64,000 bases of DNA, from positions 1-64,000 of the forward strand of contig DATJHO010000016.1 in NCBI GenBank assembly GCA_035493835.1. Reading direction: 5' to 3'. The notes under the pieces are model-generated. The model was not told the DNA's origin and searched no databases. It saw only the letters and a list, made by a program, of their open reading frames with translations. The translations under genes were made by a program, and so were the position numbers. The stretch comes from DASZTU01 sp035493835. Lineage in GTDB: Bacteria > Pseudomonadota > Alphaproteobacteria > Rhizobiales > Devosiaceae. The stretch's first letter is position 1. Every line of letters starts with the position of its first letter. Positions 33,818-41,850 of the stretch are shown here, piece by piece.

Positions 33818-34224
33818 TGGCGCTGCCCGATCGCTTTGAGGTCCGCGTCTACTACGAGGACACGGATTTTTCCGGCAATGTCTACCACGCGGCCTATCTC
33901 AAATTCCTCGAGCGGGCGCGCACCGAGTTTTTGCGGGCGCATGGGGTGCATCATTTCGAGCTCGCGCGCGAAGGATTGGCCTTCGCGGTTCGCTCGATGC
34001 AGATCGACTTCGAGGCGGCGGCGCATATCGATGACATGCTGATGGTCCAAACGGTGGTGATCGGCGCCACCGGCGCGCGGTTGATGCTGGAGCAGACGGT
34101 TTTTCGCGACGAAACGCGCCTGGTAGAGGCGCGGCTGGTGGTGGTCGCCATCAATCGTGACGGACGGGCGGCGCGGCTGCCCAAGCCCGTGCTGGCGCTG
34201 GCCGCAGGCGTGCGGCCGAGGTGA
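33814..34224 (+). CDS. ybgC: YbgC-type acyl-CoA thioesterase
   Basis: 136 residues. The hotdog-fold motif VYYEDTDFSGNVYHAAYLKF holds the catalytic Asp, followed by LERARTEFLR. Such thioesterases precede tolQ in most Tol-Pal loci. The ATG overlaps the NUDIX stop by four bases. Confidence 0.93.
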   Translation: MMALPDRFEVRVYYEDTDFSGNVYHAAYLKFLERARTEFLRAHGVHHFELAREGLAFAVRSMQIDFEAAAHIDDMLMVQTVVIGATGARLMLEQTVFRDETRLVEARLVVVAINRDGRAARLPKPVLALAAGVRPR

Positions 34225-34361
34225 GCATGGCTGCCATGCCCGCTTGTGGGTTGCGTGTCGCGAGCTGCCGCTGCAGACAGCATCAGCCGTCTTGCCTCGA
34301 CATAAGTAATCGCAAGAAGTGCTTTGTTAACTAATTCTTGACCATAAATTAGGCTCACAGG

Positions 34362-34402
34362 AATGCCCCGCCGCAAGGTCCGGGAATGCGGGGCATTTCT
34401 CT
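34362..34402 (+). terminator. probable terminator after ybgC
   Basis: Ten-base perfect stem AATGCCCCGC / GCGGGGCATT with a 16-base loop, then TCTCTTAAAA. It lies in the 251-base gap between ybgC and tolQ, so tolQ likely has its own promoter; TTGACA/TTGACC elements are present at 34409-34424. Confidence 0.6.
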
Positions 34403-34475
34403 TAAAATTGACAAAGTTTGACCCCATCGGACCGCGCTGGGCCCGACGACTCGGGCGGGGCGAAAGGACTTTTCA

Positions 34476-35201
34476 ATGGACACAACGACTGCCGCTGCGA
34501 CTCTCGCTCCGGTCGCCCCGCAGGTTGTCGACTTTTCCCTCATCGCGCTGTTCATGAGCGCGAGCTGGGTCGTGAAGATCGTCATGCTGGGCTTACTGGC
34601 CGCTTCCATCTGGTGCTGGGCGATCATCATCGACCGTGCGGTGCTGTTCAACCGCGCCGGGCGCGAGATGGACCGCTTCGAGCGGGTTTTCTGGTCCGGG
34701 CAGTCGCTCGAGGAACTCTATCAGTCGATGGCCGAACGGCCGGCCTACGGACTGGGCTCGATCTTCGTTGCGGCCATGAAGGAATGGAAGCGCAGCCACG
34801 AGCAGAACGCCGCTTCGTTCCTCGGCGTGCAGCAGCGGCTGGAAAAGGTGCTCGACGTCGCGATCTCGCGTGAAAGCGACGGACTGGAAAAGGGCCTGAG
34901 ATTTTTAGCGACCGTTGGTTCGGCCGCGCCATTTGTCGGCCTTTTTGGTACGGTATGGGGCATTATGAGCTCGTTCCAGTCGATCGCTGCATCAAAGAGT
35001 ACAAATCTCGCCGTGGTGGCGCCGGGCATCGCCGAAGCGCTGTTCGCGACGGCCCTGGGCCTGCTCGCGGCCATTCCGGCGGTTATCGCCTACAACAAGC
35101 TTTCGGGTGACGCGAACAAGTTCATCGGCCGCCTGGAAGGCTTTGCCGACGAGTTCTCGACCATCCTTTCCCGCCAGCTCGAAGCCCGGGGCAAGAATTA
35201 A
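34476..35201 (+). CDS. tolQ: Tol-Pal system proton channel TolQ
   Basis: 241 residues with three membrane helices: near 20-45 (LIALFMSASWVVKIVMLGLL), and a pair near 145-170 and 185-205. FLATVGSAAPFVGLFGTVWG, then IMSSFQSIAASK, and GIAEALFATALGLLAAIPAV are the TolQ/ExbB signature. It uses the proton gradient with TolR to energise TolA. ATG at 34476 follows AAAGGA. Confidence 0.95.
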   Translation: MDTTTAAATLAPVAPQVVDFSLIALFMSASWVVKIVMLGLLAASIWCWAIIIDRAVLFNRAGREMDRFERVFWSGQSLEELYQSMAERPAYGLGSIFVAAMKEWKRSHEQNAASFLGVQQRLEKVLDVAISRESDGLEKGLRFLATVGSAAPFVGLFGTVWGIMSSFQSIAASKSTNLAVVAPGIAEALFATALGLLAAIPAVIAYNKLSGDANKFIGRLEGFADEFSTILSRQLEARGKN

Positions 35202-35684
35202 ATGGCAATGTCGGTAGCCGGCGGTGGGGGCAGGGGCGGCGGCCGGCGTGGGCGCCGCCGCGGCGGCAGTTCCCCGATGAGCGACATCAACGTGACCCCA
35301 ATGGTCGACGTGATGCTGGTGCTGCTGATCGTGTTCATGGTCGCGGCGCCGATGTTGACCGTGGGCGTGCCCATCGACCTGCCCAAGACGGATGCCAAGG
35401 AACTCAATACTGACAGCAAGCCGGTGACCGTGACCATCAAGCCGGACGGCACCATCTATCTCGCTGGCGGCGACAGCAACGCGGTTGATCCCAACGCGGC
35501 GGTCGATATCAGCGCGCTTGCGGCCGATATCCAGCCGCTGCTCCCCCCGGGCGGCGACAATCGGATCTATTTGCGCGGCGACGTGGCGGCCAATTACGGC
35601 GCGGTGATGAAGGTCATGGGTGTCCTCTCCAAGGCCGGCTATTCCAAGATCGGCCTGATCACGGACCAGGCGCAGGCGCAATAG
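35202..35684 (+). CDS. tolR: Tol-Pal system protein TolR
   Basis: 160 residues starting directly after the tolQ stop. A Gly/Arg-rich cytoplasmic N-terminus is followed by MSDINVTPMVDVMLVLLIVF, the membrane helix with the proton-carrying Asp. The periplasmic part contains KPDGTIYLAGGD and YLRGDVAANYGAVMKVMGVL. The long Gly-Arg N-terminus is unusual next to E. coli TolR. Confidence 0.95.
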   Translation: MAMSVAGGGGRGGGRRGRRRGGSSPMSDINVTPMVDVMLVLLIVFMVAAPMLTVGVPIDLPKTDAKELNTDSKPVTVTIKPDGTIYLAGGDSNAVDPNAAVDISALAADIQPLLPPGGDNRIYLRGDVAANYGAVMKVMGVLSKAGYSKIGLITDQAQAQ

Positions 35685-35688
35685 AACC

Positions 35689-36969
35689 ATGCGCACCGGC
35701 GTCACGGCTTCGGTCACTGCCCACATCGCCGTGATCCTGATCGCCATCATCGGGCTCAACCACGCGCAGCAATTGACGCCGGACGCCGAGCAGTCGATCG
35801 CTGTCGATCTGGTGCCGGTCACCGATACCGCCAGCACACGCATGGGCTCGGAGCAGAGCAAGGTCATCGACACCAAGACGCCGGCCATGGTTGCAACCAA
35901 CCAGCCGGCCGACCCGGCCAAGCCTACCGGCAACACGCAGCAGGATCAGCCAAAGCCGACGCCGGCGCCCACCCCGGCGCCGGTGCCGGTCCACAACACG
36001 GCTCCGGCCCCAGCCCCGCCGCCGCCCGCCCCTCAGCCGCAACCGGCGCCGCAGCCTTTACCCCCGCCGCCGACGCCTCAACCTGCGCCCCAGCCGCAAC
36101 CTGCGCCCCAGCCGCAGCCTGCACCCCAGCCGGAGCCCGCCCCGGCGCCGCAGCCAGTGGCGCAGCCGAAATCCGCCGACACCCCCATGCAGCAGCTTTC
36201 GGCCGACGACACCAAGGCCGATGCCAGCGCGCCGGTCACTCCGGCCCCGGCGCCGGAATCGGCGAGCGTTGAGGCAAAGCGCGATCAGGTGCGGAAGCAG
36301 CAGCAGCAGGAAGAGGCGCAGGCGGCGGCCGAGGCCAAGAGGCAGCAGGCCGAGCAGGCCAAGGCGGCGCAGGCGCAGATCGCCAAGGCGATCGCCGACG
36401 CGGACGCACAGGCGAAGGCCGACCAGGCAAAGGCCCAGGCTGCAGCCGAGGCGGCCAAGGCGGCTCAAGCCGCGGAAGCGGCGCAGGCAAAGAAGGCGGC
36501 CGCGGCTGCCAAGGCCCAAGCCGCGGCCAAGCAACTCGCCGAGGCGCAGCAGGCGGCCAAGGCGGCCAAGGCGGCCGATGAGATTTCGAGCCTGATCAAC
36601 GACCAGAAAGCCACCGGCGGCAAGACCGGCCAGGGCGGTTCGCCCACCGCCGGCAAGCCTACGGGCACTGCCGCCCGGCTGACCCAAAGCGAACTCGGCG
36701 CGCTGGTCGGGCAAATCAAGAAATGCTGGACTCTGTTGCCCAATGAAATGGAGTCGGGCCTTAGCGTCGAAGTGTTGTTCAACCTCGATGCCGACGGGAG
36801 CGTCAACGGCACGCCGCAGGTGGTGAAGTCCGATTCCACGGAAATGGGCGGCACCATCGCTCGCGCCGCGCAGCGCGCCATCATGGAGTGCGGGCCCTAT
36901 ACCTTGCCGGCCCAGAAATATGACGAATGGAAGCAGGTCGACGTGACCCTCTTCACCAGCGATCAATAG
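35689..36969 (+). CDS. tolA: Tol-Pal system protein TolA
   Basis: 426 residues. A membrane helix lies at 8-24. A long Pro/Ala/Gln region (about 85-165) has PQPAP-type repeats. An Ala/Lys/Gln helix (about 195-305) precedes the C-terminal TonB-like domain with SELGALVGQIKKCWTLLPNE and PYTLPAQKYDEWKQVDV. TolA links TolQR to Pal in the outer membrane. The proline block is far longer than in E. coli; its repetitive DNA may vary in length between strains. Confidence 0.92.
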   Translation: MRTGVTASVTAHIAVILIAIIGLNHAQQLTPDAEQSIAVDLVPVTDTASTRMGSEQSKVIDTKTPAMVATNQPADPAKPTGNTQQDQPKPTPAPTPAPVPVHNTAPAPAPPPPAPQPQPAPQPLPPPPTPQPAPQPQPAPQPQPAPQPEPAPAPQPVAQPKSADTPMQQLSADDTKADASAPVTPAPAPESASVEAKRDQVRKQQQQEEAQAAAEAKRQQAEQAKAAQAQIAKAIADADAQAKADQAKAQAAAEAAKAAQAAEAAQAKKAAAAAKAQAAAKQLAEAQQAAKAAKAADEISSLINDQKATGGKTGQGGSPTAGKPTGTAARLTQSELGALVGQIKKCWTLLPNEMESGLSVEVLFNLDADGSVNGTPQVVKSDSTEMGGTIARAAQRAIMECGPYTLPAQKYDEWKQVDVTLFTSDQ

Positions 36970-37003
36970 CGGTGTATCCGCGCCAGACGAACGGAGACGA
37001 AAC

Positions 37004-38311
37004 ATGATCACTCTCAACCGGCGCCATGCGCTGAAACTGGGACTGGCAGGTGGCGCGATGCTCGCGGCGGCGCGGCCGGCAAGCGCGCTGGTCAAGATCG
37101 TGGTTTCGGGCGCCGACTTTCAGCCGCTGCCGATCGCCATCCCGGATTTCGCTGGCTCCGACCCGGCATTCGGCAAGGCGGTCGCTGACATCGTCCGCAA
37201 CAATCTCTCGCGCTCGGGCCTGTTCGCGGTAATCGACCAGGCTACGCTGCCGCAGCAGGTGGGCAGCATTTCCACCGAGCCGGACTTCAATGCCTGGCGC
37301 GGCATCAACGCCCATGCCGTGGTCATGGGGCAGGTAGAAAATAGCGGCCAGATCCAGGCGGCCGTGCGCGTCTGGGACGTGCAGGCCGGCGAGCAGCAGG
37401 TCGGAAAATCCTACTCCACCGACCCCGCCAATTTGCGGCGCATCGGCCACATCATCTCGGACGCCATCTACACGGCGCTCACCGGGGAAAGCGGCTATTT
37501 CGATACCCGCATCGCCTTCATCGCCGAGAGCGGGCCGAAGGCCAACCGCCTCAAGCGTCTTGCTATCATGGATCAGGACGGGGCCAACGTGCAGTACATC
37601 ACTCAGGGCAATCCCGAGACGATGACGCCGCGCTTTTCGCCCACCCAGCAGATGCTGACCTATATCGCACTCGACGGCGGCGACCCGCAGATCTACCTGC
37701 TCGACCTTGCCACCGGGCGGCCGCAGCCGCTGGGCAATTTCAACTCAATGACTTTTTCGCCGCGGTTTTCCCCCGATGGGCGCAACATTGCGTTCTCCGT
37801 CGAGGGTGGGGGCACTACCAACATCTATGCGATGCCGATCGGGGGGCAGCCGCAGCAATTGACCAGCGGCGCCTCCATTGACACCTCGCCATCCTATTCG
37901 CCGGACGGCGCCAATATCGCCTTCGAATCCGATCGTGGCGGCACCAGCCAGATCTACATCATGGCGTCCAGCGGCGGTCCGGCCCAGCGAATCAGTTTTG
38001 CCGAGGGCACCTACAATACGCCCGTGTGGTCGCCCAAGGGCGATTACATCGCCTTCACCAAGCAGGGCGGCGGCCAGTTTTCGATCGGCATCATGAAGCC
38101 GGACGGCTCGGGCGAAAAGCTCCTCTACAGCGGCTTCCACGCCGAGGGCCCGACCTGGGCGCCCAATGGCCGCGTGATCATGTATTTTTCGGACCCGGGC
38201 GGGGATTCCGGCCCCTCACTCTATACGGTGGACGTATGGGGCCGCGCCAACAACAAGGTCCCCACCAAGACTTTTGCTTCGGACCCGGCCTGGTCGCCGC
38301 TGCGGGGGTAG
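37004..38311 (+). CDS. tolB: Tol-Pal system beta-propeller protein TolB
   Basis: 435 residues. The N-terminus NRRHALKLGLAGGAMLAAAR carries a twin-arginine motif, unlike the Sec signal of enteric TolB. The N-terminal domain (IPDFAGSDPAFGKAVADIVR) is followed by a six-bladed propeller with repeats such as RFSPDGRNIAF and PSYSPDGANIAFESDRGGTS. It binds Pal and TolA in the periplasm. Confidence 0.95.
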   Translation: MITLNRRHALKLGLAGGAMLAAARPASALVKIVVSGADFQPLPIAIPDFAGSDPAFGKAVADIVRNNLSRSGLFAVIDQATLPQQVGSISTEPDFNAWRGINAHAVVMGQVENSGQIQAAVRVWDVQAGEQQVGKSYSTDPANLRRIGHIISDAIYTALTGESGYFDTRIAFIAESGPKANRLKRLAIMDQDGANVQYITQGNPETMTPRFSPTQQMLTYIALDGGDPQIYLLDLATGRPQPLGNFNSMTFSPRFSPDGRNIAFSVEGGGTTNIYAMPIGGQPQQLTSGASIDTSPSYSPDGANIAFESDRGGTSQIYIMASSGGPAQRISFAEGTYNTPVWSPKGDYIAFTKQGGGQFSIGIMKPDGSGEKLLYSGFHAEGPTWAPNGRVIMYFSDPGGDSGPSLYTVDVWGRANNKVPTKTFASDPAWSPLRG

Positions 38312-38363
38312 GGTGTCCGACCAAGTGCGGGTCAGTCCTGAATATTGGCGGTTGCTCCATCGT

Positions 38364-38470
38364 CTCCCTCCCCCTTGCTCCCCTCAAGGGGGAGGGGGAG
38401 CTGTTGCACGGCCTCGCGTCTCCGCTCCCTTGGAGGAGAAGGTAGGGTCCCGGTGGGACCGAGTGAGGGG
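38364..38470. repeat. RIME-like element, degenerate copy R7
   Basis: CTCCCTCCCCCTTGCTCCCC, TCAAGGGGGAGGGGG and CTCCCTTGGAGGAGAAGGTA form the usual two blocks with changes. It lies in the tolB-pal gap, inside what is usually one operon. Confidence 0.6.
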
Positions 38471-38609
38471 CCGTGCGAGCCCTTCCTGTGGCGCCAGCGC
38501 ATCCTGCTGCGTCAATTCGGCAACATCGCGGACGGGGTTGTGGGAAGCCGGATTCCAGCCACATTCCGGCCAAGATAACCCGGGATTAACCACTTCCGAC
38601 AACCCGAGC

Positions 38610-38641
38610 TTAAGATAACGCGCGGTAAATACTCATCTTAA
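38610..38641. promoter_or_regulatory. inverted repeat in the pal promoter region
   Basis: TTAAGAT (38610-38616) and ATCTTAA (38635-38641) are perfect arms with an 18-base spacer, 30 bases before the pal ATG. It could be an operator; the spaced TTAA halves do not fit the CtrA spacing. Confidence 0.35.
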
Positions 38642-38669
38642 ATACCTATCCTCCAGGAGTGAAATTCCG

Positions 38670-39158
38670 ATGCGTTCTCTGGCGCCCACCCTCGGCATTT
38701 TGCGCGGTTTCGCGCTTGTGGCCCTCGTCGTCGTACTTGCGGCCTGTTCGCGCAACCCCTCCACGGGTGTCGGCAATCTCGGCCCCAATGGCGGCCCGCC
38801 GGGCAGCCAGCAGGAATTCTTGGTGAGCGTGGGCGACCGCGTGTTTTTCGACACCGACCAGTCTGGCCTTTCGCCGACCGCCATCGCGACGCTCGACAAG
38901 CAGGCCGCCTGGCTTAACCGCTACACGAATTACCAGCACATCCTGATCGAGGGCCATTCCGACGAGCGCGGCACCCGCGAGTACAATATTGCGCTGGGTG
39001 CGCGGCGCGCCAACACGGTGATGAACTACCTGATCAGCAAGGGGGTCGCCTCCAGCCGACTCACCATGAAGTCGTTCGGCAAGGAACGCCCGGTGGCCCT
39101 CTGCGACGATATTTCGTGCTGGTCGCAGAACCGCCGCGCGGTCACCGTCGTGCAATAA
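38670..39158 (+). CDS. pal: peptidoglycan-associated lipoprotein Pal
   Basis: 162 residues. The lipobox VVLAACS puts the lipidated Cys near 27. The OmpA-like domain has RVFFDTDQSGLSPTAIATLD, HILIEGHSDERGTREYNIAL followed by GARRANTVMNYL, and SWSQNRRAVTVV. It anchors the outer membrane to peptidoglycan. CCAGGAG precedes the ATG. Confidence 0.95.
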   Translation: MRSLAPTLGILRGFALVALVVVLAACSRNPSTGVGNLGPNGGPPGSQQEFLVSVGDRVFFDTDQSGLSPTAIATLDKQAAWLNRYTNYQHILIEGHSDERGTREYNIALGARRANTVMNYLISKGVASSRLTMKSFGKERPVALCDDISCWSQNRRAVTVVQ

Positions 39159-39174
39159 CAAGTTCAGGCCGGTG

Positions 39175-39202
39175 GGAATGGAAACGGGGGCGTTTCCATT
39201 CC
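39175..39202. other. perfect hairpin after pal
   Basis: Twelve-base perfect arms GGAATGGAAACG / CGTTTCCATTCC with a GGGG loop, 17 bases past pal. There is no T-run, so it may be an mRNA 3' stabiliser or weak terminator. Confidence 0.5.
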
Positions 39203-39364
39203 GGCAGGAGCCGGCGGCATGAACTGGAGGCATGGGTGCCGGGCGTCAGCGAAAGTTGGCGCCCGGCATTTCTTTGACGAAGGCGGCGATGTAAGCCGTT
39301 CGGATTGGGCCAAGCCCCTCGCTTATGCTAGGGTCCTTGGTGGTTGCGTGTTCAAGGCGGGAAG

Positions 39365-40435
39365 GTGAGCCAATCCACCCGCAAGCGCTTTAGACGGAGA
39401 ATGCAATTGTCCTTCAGCCTTTTCGGCCGTTCGGGGCGAGGCTTGCGCCTGGCGGTTCCCCTTGCGATTGGCCTCGCAACGTCAATGACGGCACTGCCGG
39501 TTCTCGCCGACTCCGCCTCGGCGCCTGTGATCTTGGTCGCGCAGAACGACGCCAACGCCGCCCAGCTGACGCTCAGGATCCAGGCCCTCGAGCAGCAAAT
39601 GCGCGACCTCACCGGCCAGGTGCAGGGGCTGCAGTTTCAGGTCACGCAACTGCAGACGCTGATCGACCGGTCCAATCAGGACGATGATTTCCGCTTCAAG
39701 CAGCTCGAGAACGCCAAAGGCGGTGGGCCGGGAAAAAATAGTGCGGCGGGTCTATCCGGCAGCGTGACGCAGCCGGAGATCGCGCCGCAGAACCCCAGCA
39801 TGAATTCGCAATCTTCCGACGGTCGCCAGCTGGCGAGCAGCGACGCTGGCCAAGGTGGGGGCGACGATCTCGGTGCTTCCATGGATCCCCTGGTCGGCAA
39901 GGGTGGACCCGACACTTCGCGGCAGGCCGAGGAAGTGCCGCTCGGGCCGTCGCGCGGCGCTGGCGTTGCCGCCAACCCGGCGGCAAGAGCCCGCACGCCG
40001 GAGCAGCCGACGATGCTCGCCTCGACCGGCGGGGCTGCAGCCGATCCGGCCGCGGCTGCGCTCTACAAGCGTGGCTACGACGCCATCGTGAAGGGCGACT
40101 ACACTACGGCCACCGACCAGTTCCGCGCCTTCCTCAAGCGCTACCCGGATGATGCGCAGGCTGCCGACGCCACCAACTGGCTGGGCGAGGCGCTGTTGCA
40201 GCAGCAGAACTATGTCGATGCCGCCGATGTGCTGGTCACCGGCTACAAGAGCTATCCCAATTCGCTCCGTGCGCCCGACATGCTGCTGAAGCTCGGAATC
40301 GCGCTCGCCGGCGCCAAGCAGCCGGATGCCGCCTGCAAGACCTTTGGCCTGCTGGCGACGAAATATCCGAACACCACGACGGCCTTCAAAACCCGCCTGC
40401 GTCAGGAAATGGCGCGCGGCAAGTGTTCCGCCTGA
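39365..40435 (+). CDS. cpoB: Tol-Pal system coordinator CpoB/YbgF
   Basis: About 356 residues. A basic N-terminus and signal peptide (LAVPLAIGLATSMTALPVLA) are followed by a coiled coil (TLRIQALEQQMRDLTGQVQG). A Ser/Gly/Pro linker leads to C-terminal TPRs (YKRGYDAIVKGDYTTATDQF, EALLQQQNYVDAADVLVTGY). CpoB coordinates Tol with peptidoglycan synthesis in E. coli. The start could be GTG 39365, TTG 39344 or ATG 39401; AAGG upstream favours 39365. Confidence 0.88.
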   Translation: MSQSTRKRFRRRMQLSFSLFGRSGRGLRLAVPLAIGLATSMTALPVLADSASAPVILVAQNDANAAQLTLRIQALEQQMRDLTGQVQGLQFQVTQLQTLIDRSNQDDDFRFKQLENAKGGGPGKNSAAGLSGSVTQPEIAPQNPSMNSQSSDGRQLASSDAGQGGGDDLGASMDPLVGKGGPDTSRQAEEVPLGPSRGAGVAANPAARARTPEQPTMLASTGGAAADPAAAALYKRGYDAIVKGDYTTATDQFRAFLKRYPDDAQAADATNWLGEALLQQQNYVDAADVLVTGYKSYPNSLRAPDMLLKLGIALAGAKQPDAACKTFGLLATKYPNTTTAFKTRLRQEMARGKCSA

Positions 40436-41718
40436 CCCTCACCGAGCTGCGTGCCGGGCTCGCCAGGCGGCTGGCGCCGGCCGCAAGTCTTGACGCCGTG
40501 GGCCTCGCCGTCTCGGGCGGGGCCGACAGCCTCGCGCTGTTGCTGCTCGCGGCCGAATGGGCGAGGCAAATCGCCACGCCCCCCAAACTTATCGTCTATA
40601 GCGTCGATCATGGCCTGCGCCCCGAGGCGGCGGCAGAGGCGGCGTTCGTCGCCGAAATCGCCACCCGGCTCGGGTTTGCGGCGCGTGCCCTGCGGTGGGC
40701 CGGCGACAAGCCGCTGGTGGGCGTTCAGGCCGCGGCGCGGACCGCACGTTATCGGCTGATGGGCGAGGCGATGCGCGCCGACGGCGCAAAACTGCTGCTG
40801 ACGGCCCATCATCTGGGCGACCAGGCGGAGACGGTGCTGATGCGGCTTGCGCATGGCAGCGGCCTCGAGGGGCTGCGCGGCATGGATGCCGTCGCCGAGG
40901 TCGAGGGCGTGCCGGTGTTTCGTCCCTTGCTCGACGTGGCGCCGGAACTGCTTCGCGAACTGGTGGCGGAGGCCGGGCTGGTGCCGGTGAGCGATCCCAG
41001 CAATTTCGACGGCCACTACGAGCGCGTGCGTTGGCGGCAGGCGCTGCCGCAACTAGTGGCCTTGGGGGTGACGCCCGAGCGGCTGTTCGACTTCGCGCAA
41101 CGGGCGGGCGACGCCGACGAGGCGCTTGCCCAATGGGCGGATGAGCGGTTCGAGGCGCTGGTGCGGCTCGACCGCTTGGGCGCCGCGCAGCTCTCCCATC
41201 CCGAGCTGGCCCGCCTGCCGCGGGCGGTGGCGACAAGGCTTCTCGCACGACTTCTTGATGTGGCGGGCGGCGGACAGAAGCCTCGTGCCCTGGGCGCGGT
41301 CGAGCGCCTCCACGCAAGAATTCTGGGCGAAAACATCTTCACCGGGGTAACGACACTGGGCACGAAAGTCGCAAGGCGGGGAGAAACGCTGTGGTTCGCC
41401 CGCGAGCCCGGCCGGCAACCGATCGGTCCTGCAACGATCGCTCCGGCCGAGACGCTGCTGTGGGACGGGCGTTTTCGCATCGCCAACCGCTCGCCGCGGC
41501 TTGCCATTCAAGTCCACATGGCGGAAGGGTTTTCGCGGGCTCGCGTCGAGCAACTGGTCGGAGGCAGTGTTGCAGCACCGGCAGCGGCGATCCGCAGCGC
41601 GCCCCTGGTCACCCGGGCGGATGGCGCCGTGCTCGCATTTGGCTGTTACCGGCTTGACGATGACATCGAGGTAGAACTATCCCGCTCGCATAATGCCGGT
41701 AACGTGACGGCAAATTAA
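40423..41718 (+). CDS. tilS: tRNA(Ile)-lysidine synthetase
   Basis: 431 residues, GTG start overlapping the cpoB stop by 13 bases. The PP-loop is VGLAVSGGADSLALLLLA, with YSVDHGLRPEAAAEAAFVAE and LLLTAHHLGDQAETVLMRLA. It adds lysine to C34 of tRNA-Ile(CAU). The C-terminal domain is more variable. ftsH follows, as in many bacteria. Confidence 0.93.
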   Translation: MFRLTLTELRAGLARRLAPAASLDAVGLAVSGGADSLALLLLAAEWARQIATPPKLIVYSVDHGLRPEAAAEAAFVAEIATRLGFAARALRWAGDKPLVGVQAAARTARYRLMGEAMRADGAKLLLTAHHLGDQAETVLMRLAHGSGLEGLRGMDAVAEVEGVPVFRPLLDVAPELLRELVAEAGLVPVSDPSNFDGHYERVRWRQALPQLVALGVTPERLFDFAQRAGDADEALAQWADERFEALVRLDRLGAAQLSHPELARLPRAVATRLLARLLDVAGGGQKPRALGAVERLHARILGENIFTGVTTLGTKVARRGETLWFAREPGRQPIGPATIAPAETLLWDGRFRIANRSPRLAIQVHMAEGFSRARVEQLVGGSVAAPAAAIRSAPLVTRADGAVLAFGCYRLDDDIEVELSRSHNAGNVTAN

Positions 41719-41753
41719 CGCGTTTCCGACATAGCTCTTGGTTCCTGCCATAA

Positions 41754-41796
41754 AAGGGCGTCTCGTCTCGCCCTTGTAACGCCCCAAAGCGGGGCT
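41754..41796. other. two hairpins between tilS and ftsH
   Basis: AAGGGCG/CGCCCTT with an eight-base loop, then GCCCC/GGGGC around AAAGC. They may end tilS transcription or lie in the ftsH leader. No T-run follows. Confidence 0.4.
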
Positions 41797-41850
41797 TAAA
41801 TTAGCGTTACCTGCTCGCGGCCAATCCGCGGGCCCCCTGGGACACTCCGA

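Noticed and set aside
35940..36170. Microsatellite or frameshifted region in tolA
   Set aside because: The Pro/Gln repeats are in frame and typical of TolA; no frame break seen.
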